From: Erythrobacter sp. JK5
GTDB taxonomy: Bacteria; Pseudomonadota; Alphaproteobacteria; Sphingomonadales; Sphingomonadaceae
Reading direction: 5' to 3'
Assembly (NCBI RefSeq): GCF_018205975.1
Contig: NZ_CP073577.1
Span: 1,488,001 to 1,552,000, forward strand
DNA: 64,000 nucleotides
Positions 35,050 to 42,828 of this stretch are shown piece after piece (within the stretch, counting starts at the first letter, position 1; each line of letters starts with the position of its first letter). The translations under genes and the position numbers were made by a program. The notes beneath the pieces were generated by a model that was not told the origin of the DNA, did not search any database, and was given only the letters and a program-made list of their open reading frames with translations.

Positions 35050-35639
35050 GCCCTGCCTCCTTCCGCTTCCAGCTCGGCGAATGCCTTGCGCAGCGCTCCG
35101 CGAGCGCGATGCAACAGCGATTCAAACGCCTTGAGATTCATGTCGAGCGCTTCGGCCGCCTCGGCATTGGGAAGTTCTTCGTAGTACGTCAGCACGATCG
35201 CAGCACGCTGACGTTCGGGAAGCGCGGCGATCAATGCGCGGGCTGCCCGCCCTTCCTCGCTGGCCTCGATCCGCGCATCCGCGAGCGGGGCCTCGTCCGC
35301 GCGCTCGGGCACCTCGGCTCCCGATACGCGCCTGGCGATCCGCAACCGGTCGATCGCAAGGTTGACCGTGACGCGTTTCAGCCACGGCGCGAGCCTGACA
35401 TCGCCGGCGCTGCGCGCGTCGAGGCGCGGTGCATGGTCCCAAAGTCTCAACATCGCTTCCTGCGCAATATCCTCGGCCTCGTGCGGTTCGCCCATCATGC
35501 GATAGGCGATCCGGTGCAGCAGCGGGCCGTGCCGCTCGATGGCAATACGAAAGGCGCTTTCGTCGCGTGCGGCGATCCGCGCGACGAGCTGCGCCTCATC
35601 GGATGGGCGGTCGGAGTGTGGCTCGCCGCTCTCGATCAT
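35046..35639 (-). CDS. RNA polymerase ECF-type sigma-70 factor
   Basis: A 197-aa ECF sigma factor. Region 2 shows RIAYRMMGEPHEAEDIAQEA then MLRLWDHAPRL, and region 4 shows ALIAALPERQRAAIVLTYYE then ELPNAEAAEALDMNLKAFES with a helix-turn-helix. The linker is short. ATG 35639 (MIESGEPHSDRPSDEAQ) is preferred; the frame extends to 35684 without homology. It is coupled to the Arg/Glu-rich membrane protein, a likely regulator of its activity. The region 2 'AEDIAQEAMLRLW' style resembles the RpoE-like ECF groups common in sphingomonads. Confidence 0.92.
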   Translation of the reverse strand: MIESGEPHSDRPSDEAQLVARIAARDESAFRIAIERHGPLLHRIAYRMMGEPHEAEDIAQEAMLRLWDHAPRLDARSAGDVRLAPWLKRVTVNLAIDRLRIARRVSGAEVPERADEAPLADARIEASEEGRAARALIAALPERQRAAIVLTYYEELPNAEAAEALDMNLKAFESLLHRARGALRKAFAELEAEGGRA

Positions 35640-35745
35640 GGTCTCTCGCGCAATGGGCCCCGCTTGCGTGTGTCGTGCGATCATTCGCTTTCGACCTTAA
35701 CGCAGCTCGCTCACCAAACCCTTCGCGAACGAAGGAATTTTCCGG

Positions 35746-37245
35746 TCATGCCCGCGGAAGGCTCAGCACCACCAGCAATCCGCCAAGGTCCTCGCTCTCG
35801 CCGAGCGTCACGCCGCCGCCGTAGATTTCCGCCACGTCGCGCACGATGGCGAGGCCCAGCCCGGTGCCCGGCTTGCCGGTGTCGAGCCGCGCACCGCGAT
35901 CGAAGATGCGCTCGCGATCCGCTTCGGGAATACCGGTCCCGTCGTCCTCGACCCAGATTTGGCAAGCCTCGGAATCCTCGTCGGCGTCGACCGTCACGAA
36001 TACGCTGCCACCGCCATATTTGGCCGCGTTCTCGATCAGGTTGCCCAGTATCTCGTCGAGATCCTGCCGCTCGATCGCGACCATCGACTCCTTGCCTCCG
36101 GCAATGTCGAGCCGACCTTCCGGATAAAGCCGCTCGACCGCGCGGCGCACGGCCTCGGCGCTTTGCCGGACATTGGTGCGCGCATGGCCGACCGCCCGCC
36201 GCCCGACGGCGCGGGCGCGGGCGAGGTGGTGGTCGACATGGCGCTGCATCGTCCGCGTCTCGCGGAACACCGCCTCGTTGAGGTTGGGATCGCGTGCGGT
36301 CGCAGCGTTGGTCAGAACCGTCAGCGGGGTCTTGAGCGCGTGCGCGAGATTGCCCGCATGCATCCGCGCTTCCTCGGCTTGCTTTTCGGAGTGTTCGAGC
36401 AGCGCGTTCAGCTCCTCGACCAGCGGCTGAACCTCGGTCGGCAGCGGCTCGGTAATGCGATTCTCGCCGGTGGTGCGCAGCTTCTGGATCGCCGCCCGCA
36501 CCCGACGCAGCGGCGAAAGGCCATAGCGGATCTGCAGCATCGCCATCACCAGCAGGCCCAGACCGAGCACAAGAAAGCTCCACACCAGGATCGAGCGGAC
36601 CTGCTGCAATTGCTGGTCAATGTCTTCCGTCGCGGAGGCCACCGCGAAGGTCCAGCGGGTTTCGCTGCCCGGCAGTATGACTGTGCGCTCGACGATCCGC
36701 AGCGGCTCGTTCTCGAACTGGTCGGAATTGTAGAAATGCGCTTCGCTGTCGAAGTGTTCGTTATCGCCTTCGACGCCCTGGAGCGTGAGCGTCCGATCCC
36801 ACAGGCTGCGAGAAGGCCATGGTTCGAACTCGGTGCCGTTGATCTGATAATAAAGCCCGCTGTTGGGCTCAAGAAAGCGCTGATCGCCGAGCGCACGGTT
36901 GAAGCTGACTTCGCCCCCCGGCATGATTTCTGCCGAAGCGATCATCGCGGTCAGGATGTATTCGAGCTGCTCGTCGAAATTGCGCTCGACCTGACTGGAC
37001 AGCGTGCGGTCGAGCGCGATGCCGCCGCCGAGCAGCAACACGATGATCCAGCCCGCCGCAATAAGCCCCATTCGCCGCGCGAGGCTGCGACGGGGATGGT
37101 CGACCTGGGGATGCGGTCTTGCCGCTCCATCGGCGGCGGGCAGGTCTGCCGCTCCGCCGCCCGGCGCGGGCGATCGGCCCGCCGGATCGGGCGAATCAGG
37201 CGCGGGGAGCGTCTGCGGGGTCGTCGAGGCTGTAACCGAGGCCAC
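35746..37245 (-). CDS. Sensor histidine kinase (PhoQ-like)
   Basis: Membrane sensor kinase, 499 aa. A Pro/Ala-rich N-terminal tail is followed by TM1 (about 59-77, MGLIAAGWIIVLLLGGGIAL), a periplasmic sensor of about 140 residues (LYYQINGTEFEPWPSRSLWD) and TM2 (about 219-238). A HAMP-like region is followed by the HisKA motif with phosphorylated His302 (GNLAHALKTPLTVLTNAATA). The ATPase has N-box ILGNLIENAAKYG, G1 WVEDDGTGIPEADRERIF and G2 GKPGTGLGLAIVRDVAEIYG. It overlaps the response-regulator 3' end by 50 bases; a later start in the tail is possible. Acidic periplasmic stretches suit divalent-cation or peptide sensing, as in PhoQ. Confidence 0.92.
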   Translation of the reverse strand: MASVTASTTPQTLPAPDSPDPAGRSPAPGGGAADLPAADGAARPHPQVDHPRRSLARRMGLIAAGWIIVLLLGGGIALDRTLSSQVERNFDEQLEYILTAMIASAEIMPGGEVSFNRALGDQRFLEPNSGLYYQINGTEFEPWPSRSLWDRTLTLQGVEGDNEHFDSEAHFYNSDQFENEPLRIVERTVILPGSETRWTFAVASATEDIDQQLQQVRSILVWSFLVLGLGLLVMAMLQIRYGLSPLRRVRAAIQKLRTTGENRITEPLPTEVQPLVEELNALLEHSEKQAEEARMHAGNLAHALKTPLTVLTNAATARDPNLNEAVFRETRTMQRHVDHHLARARAVGRRAVGHARTNVRQSAEAVRRAVERLYPEGRLDIAGGKESMVAIERQDLDEILGNLIENAAKYGGGSVFVTVDADEDSEACQIWVEDDGTGIPEADRERIFDRGARLDTGKPGTGLGLAIVRDVAEIYGGGVTLGESEDLGGLLVVLSLPRA

Positions 37246-37873
37246 GGATCGTCGTTATCACTTCTGCGCCGAGTTTCTTGCGGATGCGGGTGACGAACAC
37301 TTCGATCGTGTTCGAATCCCGGTCGAAATCCTGATCGTAGATATGCTCGATCAGCTCGGTACGGCTCACCACCTTGCCCTTGTGGTGCATCAGGTAGCTG
37401 AGCAGCTTGTATTCCTGCGCGGTCAGCTTCACCGGTTCTCCGGCCAGCGTGACCCGGCCGGAACGCGTATCCAGCCGTACGTCGCCAGCGGTAAGCTCCG
37501 ATGATGTGTTGCCCGACGCGCGGCGGATGAGCGCGCGCAGGCGAGCGATCAGCTCTTCGGTCTGGAACGGCTTGGCCAGGTAATCGTCGGCGCCCGCGTC
37601 GAGCCCGGCAACCTTGTCCGACCAGCTGTCGCGCGCGGTCAGCACCAGCACCGGAAAGCCGCGCCCTTCCTTGCGCCACATCCCCAACACCGTGAGCCCG
37701 TCGATTTCGGGCAGGCCGAGATCGAGGATCACGGCGTCGTAATCCTCGGTGCTGCCGAGAAAGTGCCCGTCCTCGCCATCGGTCGACAGGTCGACCGCAT
37801 AGCCATTTTGCTCGAGCGTCGATTTGAGCTGCTGGCCGAGCGTGGGTTCGTCTTCGACGATCAGAATGCGCAT
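37196..37873 (-). CDS. OmpR/PhoP-family response regulator
   Basis: A 225-aa response regulator. The receiver domain has the acidic pocket IVEDE, phospho-acceptor Asp51 in YDAVILDLGLPEIDGLTVLG, Thr in LTARD and Lys in YLAKPFQTEELIARL. The C-terminal winged helix includes LTAQEYKLLSYLMHHKGKVV and RDSNTIEVFVTRIRKKLGAE. ATG 37873 (MRILIVEDEPTLGQQLKS) is the family start. Followed by its kinase with overlapping frames. The PepSY-like and SIMPL genes upstream on the same strand could be part of the regulon; that is inference. Confidence 0.95.
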   Translation of the reverse strand: MRILIVEDEPTLGQQLKSTLEQNGYAVDLSTDGEDGHFLGSTEDYDAVILDLGLPEIDGLTVLGMWRKEGRGFPVLVLTARDSWSDKVAGLDAGADDYLAKPFQTEELIARLRALIRRASGNTSSELTAGDVRLDTRSGRVTLAGEPVKLTAQEYKLLSYLMHHKGKVVSRTELIEHIYDQDFDRDSNTIEVFVTRIRKKLGAEVITTIRGLGYSLDDPADAPRA

Positions 37874-37998
37874 TTTCCACCAATCTGCTGCGAATAAGCC
37901 GCCGAACCCGTGCGCTTTTGGGCGCGACGCGTCAAGCAAGCGGCTGTGCGAAGGTCCATGAATTCCCCGGGGTCCTGGCGATCGAAGGAAGCGACGAC

Positions 37999-38328
37999 CT
38001 AGCGGGAACGGTTGATGATGCGACCCGTCCGGGCGTCGACATCGACATAGGTCACGCGGCCGTCCCTGATGAACTTCAGGCGATAGGCCCGCGCCGTCGA
38101 ATCGTAGGCCGGGCCGAGATATTCGCTGCCGCGCATCTGCGGCAGGATCCGGCGTTCGATCTCGCGCAGCGACAGCTGGTTGCCCGCACGCATTTCCTTG
38201 CGCGCCTCGCCCTGGTCGCTGCGGTTTTGATCCTGGCTGGCCGCAGCCGAAGCCACGGGCGTCATCGCCAGGGCTCCCAGCGCAATCGCGGTACCGATGC
38301 CGGCAAGATACGAACGGATGCGTGTCAT
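37999..38328 (-). CDS. Secreted PepSY-like small protein
   Basis: A 109-aa protein with a signal peptide (YLAGIGTAIALGALAMTPVA-SAAASQ) and a mature domain LREIERRILPQMRGSEYLGP then YRLKFIRDGRVTYVDVDART-GRI, which matches the short PepSY type (inhibitory or sensor-like modules in the periplasm). Such proteins often lie next to PhoP/PhoQ-like two-component genes, as here. ATG 38328 (MTRIRSYLAG). Confidence 0.85.
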   Translation of the reverse strand: MTRIRSYLAGIGTAIALGALAMTPVASAAASQDQNRSDQGEARKEMRAGNQLSLREIERRILPQMRGSEYLGPAYDSTARAYRLKFIRDGRVTYVDVDARTGRIINRSR

Positions 38329-38418
38329 GATGGCTCCATGCCTAGAGGCGAGGCGTTGAACAAGCAGTGAATAGTGACGTTGCCGTGCGTTCAGGGCGGC
38401 GGCGGGCCAATCGGCTCG

Positions 38419-39150
38419 TCACGAAGGGTCGCGGGAGAGGAGTTCGTACGTGATCGTGATCGCCACCCCGGTGCTGATCATCCCCGGCTGAACCGGTGGC
38501 GGCGCGGCCTCCGCTTCGGCGACCATGGCATCGCGAAGCGCCACCTGCTGCATCGGCGCGCCACCGCGAATGGTCTCGTCGATCGCGAGCACCCGCACGG
38601 CGGCGTAACCCAGCATCGCAGCGTAGCTTTCGGCCTGCGCTCTGGCCTTTTCGACCGCCCGCTGGCGCGCCTGCGCCTTGGCTGCCTCGTCGTTCTCGAT
38701 CGAGAAGCTCGGACCGCCAAGATCGGTCGCGCCCGCCGCAACCAGCGCGTCGAGCACCGCTCCGGTCGCCTCGATCTCGCGCAGCTTCACGTTCACCCGG
38801 TTCGAAACCTGGTAGCCGCGAAACTCGTTGCGCTGGGCGGCGCGGTTGTAATCGTAGCGGGCGTTGAGATTGATGCCGCTGGTCTGGATATCCTTCTCGT
38901 CTATCCCCAGCGCCTTGATCCGGTCGATCACCCGGCGCATCTCGATCGCGTTGAGGCGCATCGCTTCGACAGCGGTAGCGGCGTCGGAGGTAACTCCTGC
39001 GCTGATTGTCGCGATGTCGGGTTCGGCGGTAATGCTCTCGTAGACGGATAGCTCCACCACCGGGCCTTCAGATTCGATCTCGACCGTCGCCGAATGGGCG
39101 GGAACGGCAATCGCGCTCGCAGCGAGAGCGGTGGCGAGGTGTCGAAACAT
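38419..39150 (-). CDS. SIMPL-domain periplasmic protein (DUF541/YggE family)
   Basis: A 243-aa protein with a signal peptide (LATALAASAIAVPAHSATVE) and a SIMPL (DUF541) domain: VELSVYESITAEPDIATISA opens the domain, then IKALGIDEKDIQTSGINLNA and the conserved RGYQVSNRVNVKLREIEATG and ENDEAAKAQARQRAVEKARA. Family members form periplasmic oligomers and have been linked to oxidative stress, but their biochemical role is unknown. ATG 39150. It is divergent from the ABC-F gene. Confidence 0.9.
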   Translation of the reverse strand: MFRHLATALAASAIAVPAHSATVEIESEGPVVELSVYESITAEPDIATISAGVTSDAATAVEAMRLNAIEMRRVIDRIKALGIDEKDIQTSGINLNARYDYNRAAQRNEFRGYQVSNRVNVKLREIEATGAVLDALVAAGATDLGGPSFSIENDEAAKAQARQRAVEKARAQAESYAAMLGYAAVRVLAIDETIRGGAPMQQVALRDAMVAEAEAAPPPVQPGMISTGVAITITYELLSRDPS

Positions 39151-39246
39151 GCGTGTTCTCCTTCAGGTCCGCGATGCAGCGACCGGACTTACGCCGTGCT
39201 GAACCGGCTTGTGGGGCCGCGCACAAGACCCTAGGGCGCGCGCACC

Positions 39247-41049
39247 ATGGCACAACCCCCCATCCGCTCGCTCGAAGGTATCGGCCTGCAGCAAGGCGGG
39301 CGGTGGCTGTTCGGCGGACCAGACGTGGCACCGATGGACCTGCATGTCCTGCCCGGCGACCGGCTGGCGCTGATCGGGCGCAATGGCGTGGGCAAGACCA
39401 CGCTGTTCAAGCTGATCGACGACCGGATCGAGATGGATCGCGGCACGCGGCGGGTGAAGCCGAACATGCGGATCGTGTTTCTCGAACAGGAGCCCGATTT
39501 CAGTGCCTACGATACGCTGATGGACTTCGCGCTGCACGGCGATCACGCGCCTGCCCCACACGAGGTGGAGAGCATCGCCGGGCAGCTCGGCATCGACATG
39601 AACACCGATGCGAACTCCGCCAGCGGCGGCGAGCGACGGCGTGCAGCCATAGCCCGCGCGCTCGCGCAGGACCCCGATCTGTTGCTGCTCGACGAACCGA
39701 CCAACCATCTCGACCTGTCCGCGATCGACTGGCTGGAGGACTGGCTGACCCGTTACAAGGGCGCCTTCATCACGATCAGCCACGACCGGACCTTCCTCAA
39801 GCGTCTGACCCGCGCGACGCTTTGGCTCGATCGCGGCACCCTGCGCCGCAAGGAGGTCGGGTTCGGCGGCTACGAGGCGTGGGAAGAGCAGGTCTATGCC
39901 GAGGAAGCCCGCGCGGCGGAGAAGCTCGACGCCAAGCTCAAGATCGAAGCGCACTGGCTCGAACGTGGCGTGACCGCGCGGCGCAAGCGCAACCAGGGTC
40001 GGCTTGAGAAGCTCCACCAGATGCGTGCGGCTCGGGCGGCGATGATCTCCGACAGCGGCGCCGCGAAGCTGAAACTCGCCAATGACGAGGAGTTCAAGTC
40101 CAAGTCGGTGATCGTGGCGGAGGGCATCTCCAAGACCTATGACGGGCGCGCGGTGATCAAACCGTTCAGCCTGCGCATCCAGAACGGCGACCGCATCGGC
40201 ATCGTCGGCGCGAACGGCGCGGGCAAGACGACTTTGCTCAAGATGCTGACCAGGGAGATCGAGCCGGACACCGGCACCGTCCAGCACGCGCGCACGCTAT
40301 CGGGAGTGATGATCGATCAGCAGCGCAAGCTGCTCGAACCGGATCTTACCGTGCGCGACATCCTTGCCGAAGGCGGCGACTGGATCGACGTGCGCGGCAA
40401 CCGCAAGCATGTGCAGGCGTATCTCAAGGACTTCCTGTTCGATCCCAAGCTGGTCGATACCAAGGTCGGCATCCTGTCCGGCGGCGAGCGCTCGCGCCTG
40501 CTGCTCGCGCGCGAGTTTGCGCGCACGGCCAACTTGCTGGTGCTCGATGAACCGACCAACGATCTCGACCTCGAAACACTCGACCTGTTGCAGGAAGTGA
40601 TCGCCGATTTCGACGGCACGGTCCTGATCGTCAGCCACGACCGCGACTTTCTCGACAAGACAGTGACCATCACGCTCGGACTCGATGGCACGGGCCGGGT
40701 CGACATCGTCGCAGGCGGCTACGAGGACTGGGAGGCGAAGCGCCGGCGACCCGTCGAGCCCAAGGCCAAAGCGAGCACGCCAACTTCCTTGCCCAGCCCG
40801 GCCCCGCCCGCGCCCAAGTCCGATAAGCTCTCCTATAAGGACCAGCGCGATTACGAGCTGCTCCCGGCGCGGATCGAGGAACTGGAAGCAGCCATCGCCA
40901 AGGGCGAGGCGATCCTGGCCGATCCCGACCTCTTCGCCAAGGACCCGAAGCGCTTCGCGACCATCTCCAAAGGCCTCGAGAACGCCCGCGCCGAGAAGGA
41001 CGCAGCCGAGGAACGCTGGCTCGACCTGGCCGAACAGGTCGAAGGCTGA
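39247..41049 (+). CDS. ABC-F family ATPase (Uup-like)
   Basis: A soluble 600-aa protein with two ABC ATPase domains and no TM segments. Walker A motifs are GRNGVGKTTLFKLI and GANGAGKTTLLKML; signatures are SGGERRRAAIARAL and SGGERSRLLLAREF, with LDEPTNHLDL and LDEPTNDLDL. The linker between domains is basic and helical. The C-terminus ends in a coiled coil (ELLPARIEELEAAIAKGEAI), as in Uup, which acts on ribosomes or at branched DNA. ATG 39247 (MAQPPIRSLEGIGLQQGG). No resistance context is seen, so a housekeeping role is likely. Confidence 0.93.
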   Translation: MAQPPIRSLEGIGLQQGGRWLFGGPDVAPMDLHVLPGDRLALIGRNGVGKTTLFKLIDDRIEMDRGTRRVKPNMRIVFLEQEPDFSAYDTLMDFALHGDHAPAPHEVESIAGQLGIDMNTDANSASGGERRRAAIARALAQDPDLLLLDEPTNHLDLSAIDWLEDWLTRYKGAFITISHDRTFLKRLTRATLWLDRGTLRRKEVGFGGYEAWEEQVYAEEARAAEKLDAKLKIEAHWLERGVTARRKRNQGRLEKLHQMRAARAAMISDSGAAKLKLANDEEFKSKSVIVAEGISKTYDGRAVIKPFSLRIQNGDRIGIVGANGAGKTTLLKMLTREIEPDTGTVQHARTLSGVMIDQQRKLLEPDLTVRDILAEGGDWIDVRGNRKHVQAYLKDFLFDPKLVDTKVGILSGGERSRLLLAREFARTANLLVLDEPTNDLDLETLDLLQEVIADFDGTVLIVSHDRDFLDKTVTITLGLDGTGRVDIVAGGYEDWEAKRRRPVEPKAKASTPTSLPSPAPPAPKSDKLSYKDQRDYELLPARIEELEAAIAKGEAILADPDLFAKDPKRFATISKGLENARAEKDAAEERWLDLAEQVEG

Positions 41050-41146
41050 ACCCGACTGACGCATCGGCACGCATCGCCACGCGATCTGTCGCGATGCTGC
41101 CACATTGCGGGCGCACTCTCCAATGTAGCTCAATGGGAGAACGCCG

Positions 41147-41509
41147 ATGTCGATCGATCAACTCGCGAGGGATTTCACCAAGGCCGTCGCCGAAGACAAT
41201 GCCGAGGTTTACCAGTCGTACTGGGCCGACGATATCGTCAGCCTCGAACCGATGCCCGACAGTCCGATGGCACGGGTCGAGGGACGCGAAGCATTGCTGC
41301 AGAAGCACGCCTGGTGGAACGAGAACGCCGAAGTGCACGACACGACGACCGAAGGCCCGTTCGTGTTCGGAGACCAGTTTGCGGTGAATTACTCGATGGA
41401 CGTGACGATGGACGGCGAGCGTTCACAGATGTCCGAAGTCGGGCTCTACACGGTAAAGGACGGGAAGATCGCGGAAGAGCGGTTCTTCTACGGCCAGGCC
41501 GGAAGCTGA
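41147..41509 (+). CDS. SnoaL/NTF2-like protein
   Basis: A 120-aa protein with the NTF2/SnoaL fold: N-terminal helix LARDFTKAVAEDNAEVYQSY then WADDIVSLEP, and strands ending EVGLYTVKDGKIAEERFFYG. These small alpha+beta barrels act as isomerases, hydrolases or binding modules; no catalytic residues can be assigned here. ATG 41147 is preceded by GGGAGAA. Isolated gene; the downstream DUF6456 gene is on the other strand. Confidence 0.8.
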   Translation: MSIDQLARDFTKAVAEDNAEVYQSYWADDIVSLEPMPDSPMARVEGREALLQKHAWWNENAEVHDTTTEGPFVFGDQFAVNYSMDVTMDGERSQMSEVGLYTVKDGKIAEERFFYGQAGS

Positions 41510-41588
41510 CATCAGCCGCGCCTCGGTTCGTCGCTGACCACACGCGCCTGGAGCACATGGAACACGGTCCTGAACCGATAAACCGCGC

Positions 41589-42062
41589 CTAGCGGATGCG
41601 GTAGAAATCGGCGACGCGTTCCAGCGCGAGCCTGAGCACCAGCTTGCCGCTGCGCGCGGGCCAGCCCAGCCGCTTTTCCGCCTCGGGCAGGCTTTCGCCG
41701 GCGCAAACTGTCCTCCACAGGATGTCCTCCAGCCCTTTGCCCGCTTCGGCCAGCGCGCCGTCGAACCGGGCCTTTGCCGCGATCTGCCGTTCCGTCGCAG
41801 ACAGCCCCTGCTCGCCCGTCGTCTTTACCCGCACCGGATCCCAGCGCATCGTCACGTTGGGCGAAAGCTGCGCGCGCTCGTAATCGCCGCGCAGGGCCTC
41901 GCCCGCATGAAACAGCCGGTCGTCGAGATGGCCGCGCGCGTGCAGCCAGGCGATCGGGGATTCGGCGACATTCACGGTCACCGTGCGCCGCTTCCCCCTG
42001 GCCCCCGATCCGCGCCGCGGCCCTTCGCTGGTCAGTTCCTGTTCCATCAGCCTGCGCCGCAT
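41589..42062 (-). CDS. DUF6456-domain protein
   Basis: A 157-aa protein. The C-terminal domain (AESPIAWLHARGHLDDRLFH; YERAQLSPNVTMRWDP; EKRLGWPARSGKLVLRLALE) matches DUF6456, found C-terminal in alphaproteobacterial helix-turn-helix proteins; here it stands alone without an HTH. The N-terminal tail is basic (PRRGSGARGKRRTVTVNV). AGGAG lies 7 bases before ATG 42062. It is transcribed divergently from the XRE regulator, with a palindrome in the shared gap, so the two genes may be linked in regulation. Function unknown. Confidence 0.8.
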   Translation of the reverse strand: MRRRLMEQELTSEGPRRGSGARGKRRTVTVNVAESPIAWLHARGHLDDRLFHAGEALRGDYERAQLSPNVTMRWDPVRVKTTGEQGLSATERQIAAKARFDGALAEAGKGLEDILWRTVCAGESLPEAEKRLGWPARSGKLVLRLALERVADFYRIR

Positions 42063-42074
42063 CACCACACTCCT

Positions 42075-42089
42075 TCACCTATTTGGTGA
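42075..42089. promoter_or_regulatory. Palindromic operator candidate in the divergent DUF6456/XRE gap
   Basis: TCACC-TATTT-GGTGA is a perfect 5-base-arm inverted repeat 13 bases upstream of the DUF6456 start and 83 bases upstream of the XRE gene. Its position suits binding by the dimeric XRE-type repressor encoded next door. The assignment is inferred from location and symmetry only. Confidence 0.4.
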
Positions 42090-42171
42090 TACGGGTCTTG
42101 CATTCTCGCCGACAATGTAGGAAAGTCGAAAATGCCAGATAGGTTAGCCGGACCGGGCCAGAGGGACACAA

Positions 42172-42759
42172 ATGATCAATCGCATCCGCGACTTCCGCAA
42201 GGCCAAGGGTCTGACGCTGGCCGAACTTGCCGAAGCCTGCGATCCACCCACCACTGCGCAGACGATCGGGCGGCTCGAAACCGGCATGCGTAACCTTTCG
42301 ACCAAGTGGATCGACCGGATCGGCATCGCACTCGGAGTCGATCCCGAGACTCTCGTGCGTTCGGAAACCGGTGCGCAGCCGCAGGTCGTGGCTGAATTGC
42401 TCGCGTCGGGGGCCGAGGCGCTGACCGCTCCACGCGAGGCGGTGCTGCCGACCGAGCTGGCTGCGCAGGATGACGATACGCCGCTGATGGTTCTCGAGGT
42501 GCAGGAGAGCGTCGGCGAATTCCGTCCCGGCGACATGCTGTGGATGCGGCAATTGCCGCCCGAGCGCGCGGGCGAGGCGATCAATCGCGATTGTCTGCTG
42601 CCCCGCCCCGGCGGGCGGTTCGCGTTCGGCCGGTTGATCGACCGGCGTGGCACGCTGGTCGGATTGCTGCCGCCCGGTTCAGGACAGAAACAGCAGGTGG
42701 TCGACAACCCGCCCTGGATCGCAGTTGCCACCATGCTCGTGCGCCCGCTCCAGCCGTAA
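42172..42759 (+). CDS. XRE-family regulator with an S24-like C-terminal domain
   Basis: A 195-aa protein. The N-terminal XRE helix-turn-helix is MINRIRDFRKAKGLTLAELA then EACDPPTTAQTIGRLETGMR. The C-terminal half (VGEFRPGDMLWMRQLPPERA, FAFGRLIDRRGTLVGLLPPG) has the layout of the S24/LexA-CI dimerisation fold, but I see no Ser-Lys catalytic pair or autocleavage Ala-Gly in register, so it is probably not self-cleaving. ATG 42172. Divergent from the DUF6456 gene and followed by a glycosyltransferase. Possible targets are the neighbouring gene and itself. Confidence 0.8.
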   Translation: MINRIRDFRKAKGLTLAELAEACDPPTTAQTIGRLETGMRNLSTKWIDRIGIALGVDPETLVRSETGAQPQVVAELLASGAEALTAPREAVLPTELAAQDDDTPLMVLEVQESVGEFRPGDMLWMRQLPPERAGEAINRDCLLPRPGGRFAFGRLIDRRGTLVGLLPPGSGQKQQVVDNPPWIAVATMLVRPLQP

Positions 42760-42828
42760 CCTTGGCCGGTCAGATGCCTTTAACCAACGCCGCATACCGT
42801 TGAAATATCGCAGGAGAAACCCGACCGA

